A stretch of DNA of 6,914 nucleotides, taken from contig CAJCIW010000120.1 in NCBI GenBank assembly GCA_903970455.1, positions 1 through 6,914 on the forward strand. The letters are read 5' to 3'. Source of the DNA: Verrucomicrobiota bacterium. GTDB taxonomy: Bacteria; Chlamydiota; Chlamydiia; Chlamydiales; Rhabdochlamydiaceae. The position numbers and the translations under genes are program-made. The notes under the pieces were generated by a model. That model worked only from the letters and a program-made list of their open reading frames with translations, ran no database searches and was not told the origin of the DNA. Position 1 is the stretch's first letter. Every line of letters begins with the position of its first letter. Positions 6,017 to 6,914 of this stretch are shown one piece after another.

Positions 6017-6676
6017 TTAAAGTTGGACTTGCATCATTTGTTTAATCGTTGAAACGGCATTGGACAAGAGAACCGAAGTAAATTCCAATAATTGCTGCGC
6101 TTTGTTCAGCTTGACCTGGATGAGAAGAAAGTCGCCAGGAGAGAGATTTGCGCCTTGATCTTTCAGATTTTGCAGTTGCTGCTTAGCGGAGTTCATTTGG
6201 TTTTGTCCATCGGTCAAATAAGCGAAGAAGCGGCCTAAAGGCCCCGTAAATTTCGAGATATCGGCCTCTTCGGGCATCTGGCCGCCGAGTTTAACATTGG
6301 CGGTACGCAAGTGGTCATTGGCATCCGTCAGTTTGCTTTTAACCAGGTATTTTGTCGAAGCTTTGAGTTTCAGGTTAGGAGTGTTGAGTTGTGAGTTGAT
6401 ATCGCCCATCGTGCTTTGAACATTGTTGACTTGCGCAAGCAACGTCTCCATTGTCGGCGCTTGGGCGAGAGGAGGCTGCCCCTGCATCAGTCCGAACGGT
6501 GAAATCATTGGAGATTTCCCGGCGGTCTCCATCGGATTCCCCGGCTTCATAAACGCAGAAAATTGCTGTGTGGGGACAGCAAGACCCCCTTTTTCTGATT
6601 CGCCGCCGCCTATCGGAGTTGTTTCAAAAATGCGGCCTGGGTCTTCGATGTCTTTGGGGATAGGCTTGTCGACCAT
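6017..6676 (-). CDS. CT668-like protein; candidate T3S inner rod (SctI-like C-terminus)
   Basis: This 219-residue protein lies just upstream of cdsN, where C. trachomatis has CT668. The N-terminal part (1-75) is rich in Pro, Gly, Met and Gln and has no visible fold. Residues 76-175 are polar and helical with many Gln and Asn. The last 42 residues (178-219) form an amphipathic helix with the pattern L-S-P-x-x-x-L-L-x-x-Q ... L-x-x-x-x-x-x-L-E-x-x-S ... I-K-x-M-M-x-x-Q, running to the very end. This resembles the C-terminus of inner rod proteins (SctI: YscI, PrgJ, EscI), which end in a helix with a conserved LLxxQ...E..S...I..L...Q arrangement. Yersinia also places yscI close after yscF and yscG. 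SctI proteins are usually shorter (about 80-140 residues), so the long N-terminus is unusual. The start ATG (6674-6676) has GAGGA (6683-6687) 6 bases upstream. The CT668-type assignment is good; the rod role is an inference. Confidence 0.8.
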   Translation of the reverse strand: MVDKPIPKDIEDPGRIFETTPIGGGESEKGGLAVPTQQFSAFMKPGNPMETAGKSPMISPFGLMQGQPPLAQAPTMETLLAQVNNVQSTMGDINSQLNTPNLKLKASTKYLVKSKLTDANDHLRTANVKLGGQMPEEADISKFTGPLGRFFAYLTDGQNQMNSAKQQLQNLKDQGANLSPGDFLLIQVKLNKAQQLLEFTSVLLSNAVSTIKQMMQVQL

Positions 6677-6829
6677 GGAGCTTCCTCTATTAGTTTTTTA
6701 GCATAGGGGAAAGTCAAAGGACGTACCCCTTACCATAGAAATAACACACTTTGAGGTTTTTTGCTATTGAAGACTTCTTAATCTTCGGAATTTAGCACTA
6801 AAGAATAATGAAAATTTTTAAAAGCAAAG

Positions 6830-6878
6830 ACGCAATGTTGCAAACAAGATAAAAAGAATATTCTTTGCAACATTGCGT
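6830..6878. repeat. Inverted repeat with perfect 15-bp arms
   Basis: ACGCAATGTTGCAAA (6830-6844) is matched by its exact reverse complement TTTGCAACATTGCGT (6864-6878), around a 19-base loop. The loop and the start of the right arm also form a separate perfect 14-bp palindrome, AAAGAATATTCTTT (6853-6866). As RNA it would be a stable hairpin in either direction. Read on the minus strand it is followed by CTTTGCTTTTAAAAATTTT, which is T-rich but not a clean T-run. It could be a terminator, a regulator-binding dyad, or a copy of a dispersed repeat. Confidence 0.85.
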
Positions 6879-6889
6879 TAATCTGTGTG

Positions 6890-6914
6890 AAAAAAAGCGG
6901 TAGCAGTTTCTGCT
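6890..6914 (-). terminator. Probable intrinsic terminator of an upstream minus-strand gene, truncated by window edge
   Basis: Read on the minus strand from the window edge: AGCAG, a 3-base loop AAA, CTGCT, then ACCGC and a run of seven Ts (6890-6896). The visible stem is 5 bp (6902-6906 with 6910-6914). ACCGC before the T-run suggests the stem continues to 10 bp with sequence just outside the window. This would end the preceding transcription unit, so the CT668-like gene would start a new one. The mirror A/T layout could also serve a plus-strand transcript. Confidence 0.55.

Larger units (their letters stand above)
6677..6914. other. Non-coding AT-rich region upstream of the CT668-like gene
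   Basis: No convincing coding frame occurs here on either strand. It holds the Shine-Dalgarno of the CT668-like gene (6683-6687), a long inverted repeat (6830-6878) and a probable terminator cut by the window edge (6890-6914). Composition is clearly more AT-rich than the genes, as expected of a promoter region between transcription units. I find no promoter that fits well: TTGACT (6712-6717) and ACTAAT (6689-6694), 17 bases apart, would start transcription at about 6682, inside or after the Shine-Dalgarno. Confidence 0.7.

Noticed and set aside
6689..6717. Promoter TTGACT-17-ACTAAT before the CT668-like gene
   Set aside because: Transcription would begin at about 6682, leaving the Shine-Dalgarno (6683-6687) out of the message.
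6792..6800. Possible HrcA/CIRCE operator (TTAGCACTA)
   Set aside because: Only one half-site matches; the second half (GAGTGCTAA) is absent at the required spacing and no heat-shock gene is near.

Overview
The window is a compact block of type III secretion (T3S) genes from a member of the Chlamydiae, all read on the minus strand. In transcription order (right to left) it holds: a CT668-like protein with a rod-like C-terminus; the T3S ATPase CdsN/SctN; the coiled-coil stalk protein CdsO/SctO; two tandem proteins of the CdsP (CT671, SctP/YscP-like) type; the C-ring protein CdsQ/SctQ; and the first 236 codons of a Pkn5-type Ser/Thr kinase that runs off the left edge. This is the order of Chlamydia trachomatis CT668-CT669-CT670-CT671-CT672-CT673, except that the CT671 position carries two paralogous genes. 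Base composition is moderate, the proteins diverge clearly from those of Chlamydiaceae as I recall them, and the CdsP gene is doubled. A non-Chlamydiaceae ('environmental') chlamydia is therefore likely (Waddlia, Criblamydia or Parachlamydia type). Genus cannot be fixed from the sequence alone.

Layout: 1-710 kinase (3' end missing); 712-1920 cdsQ; 1917-2627 short CdsP paralog; 2624-3985 long, proline-rich CdsP paralog; 3986-4066 intergenic with a candidate internal promoter; 4067-4606 cdsO; 4617-5933 cdsN; 5934-6016 intergenic with a possible 20-codon leader ORF; 6017-6676 CT668-like gene; 6677-6914 non-coding and AT-rich, with a long inverted repeat and, at the edge, what looks like half of an intrinsic terminator. 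The genes from the long CdsP paralog to the kinase are tightly coupled (two ATGA overlaps, then a 1-base gap), so they form one translational unit, and the whole block is probably one or two transcription units.

Together the products form the cytoplasmic engine of the injectisome. CdsN is the export ATPase, CdsO its stalk, and CdsQ the sorting platform that receives substrate-chaperone complexes. The CdsP proteins are candidates for needle-length control and substrate switching. The CT668-like protein may be the inner rod. The kinase is a likely regulator or secreted substrate.

The most interesting points are: (1) tandem CdsP paralogs that share a C-terminal domain and a copied translation-coupling junction; (2) an inner-rod (SctI)-like signature at the C-terminus of the CT668-like protein; (3) a strong internal ribosome binding site in cdsQ that would yield a separate C-terminal SpoA protein; (4) seven A8 tracts in cdsO and the two cdsP genes, and an in-frame 78-bp-spaced repeat in the putative ruler; (5) a 15-bp-arm inverted repeat and an edge terminator upstream of the block.
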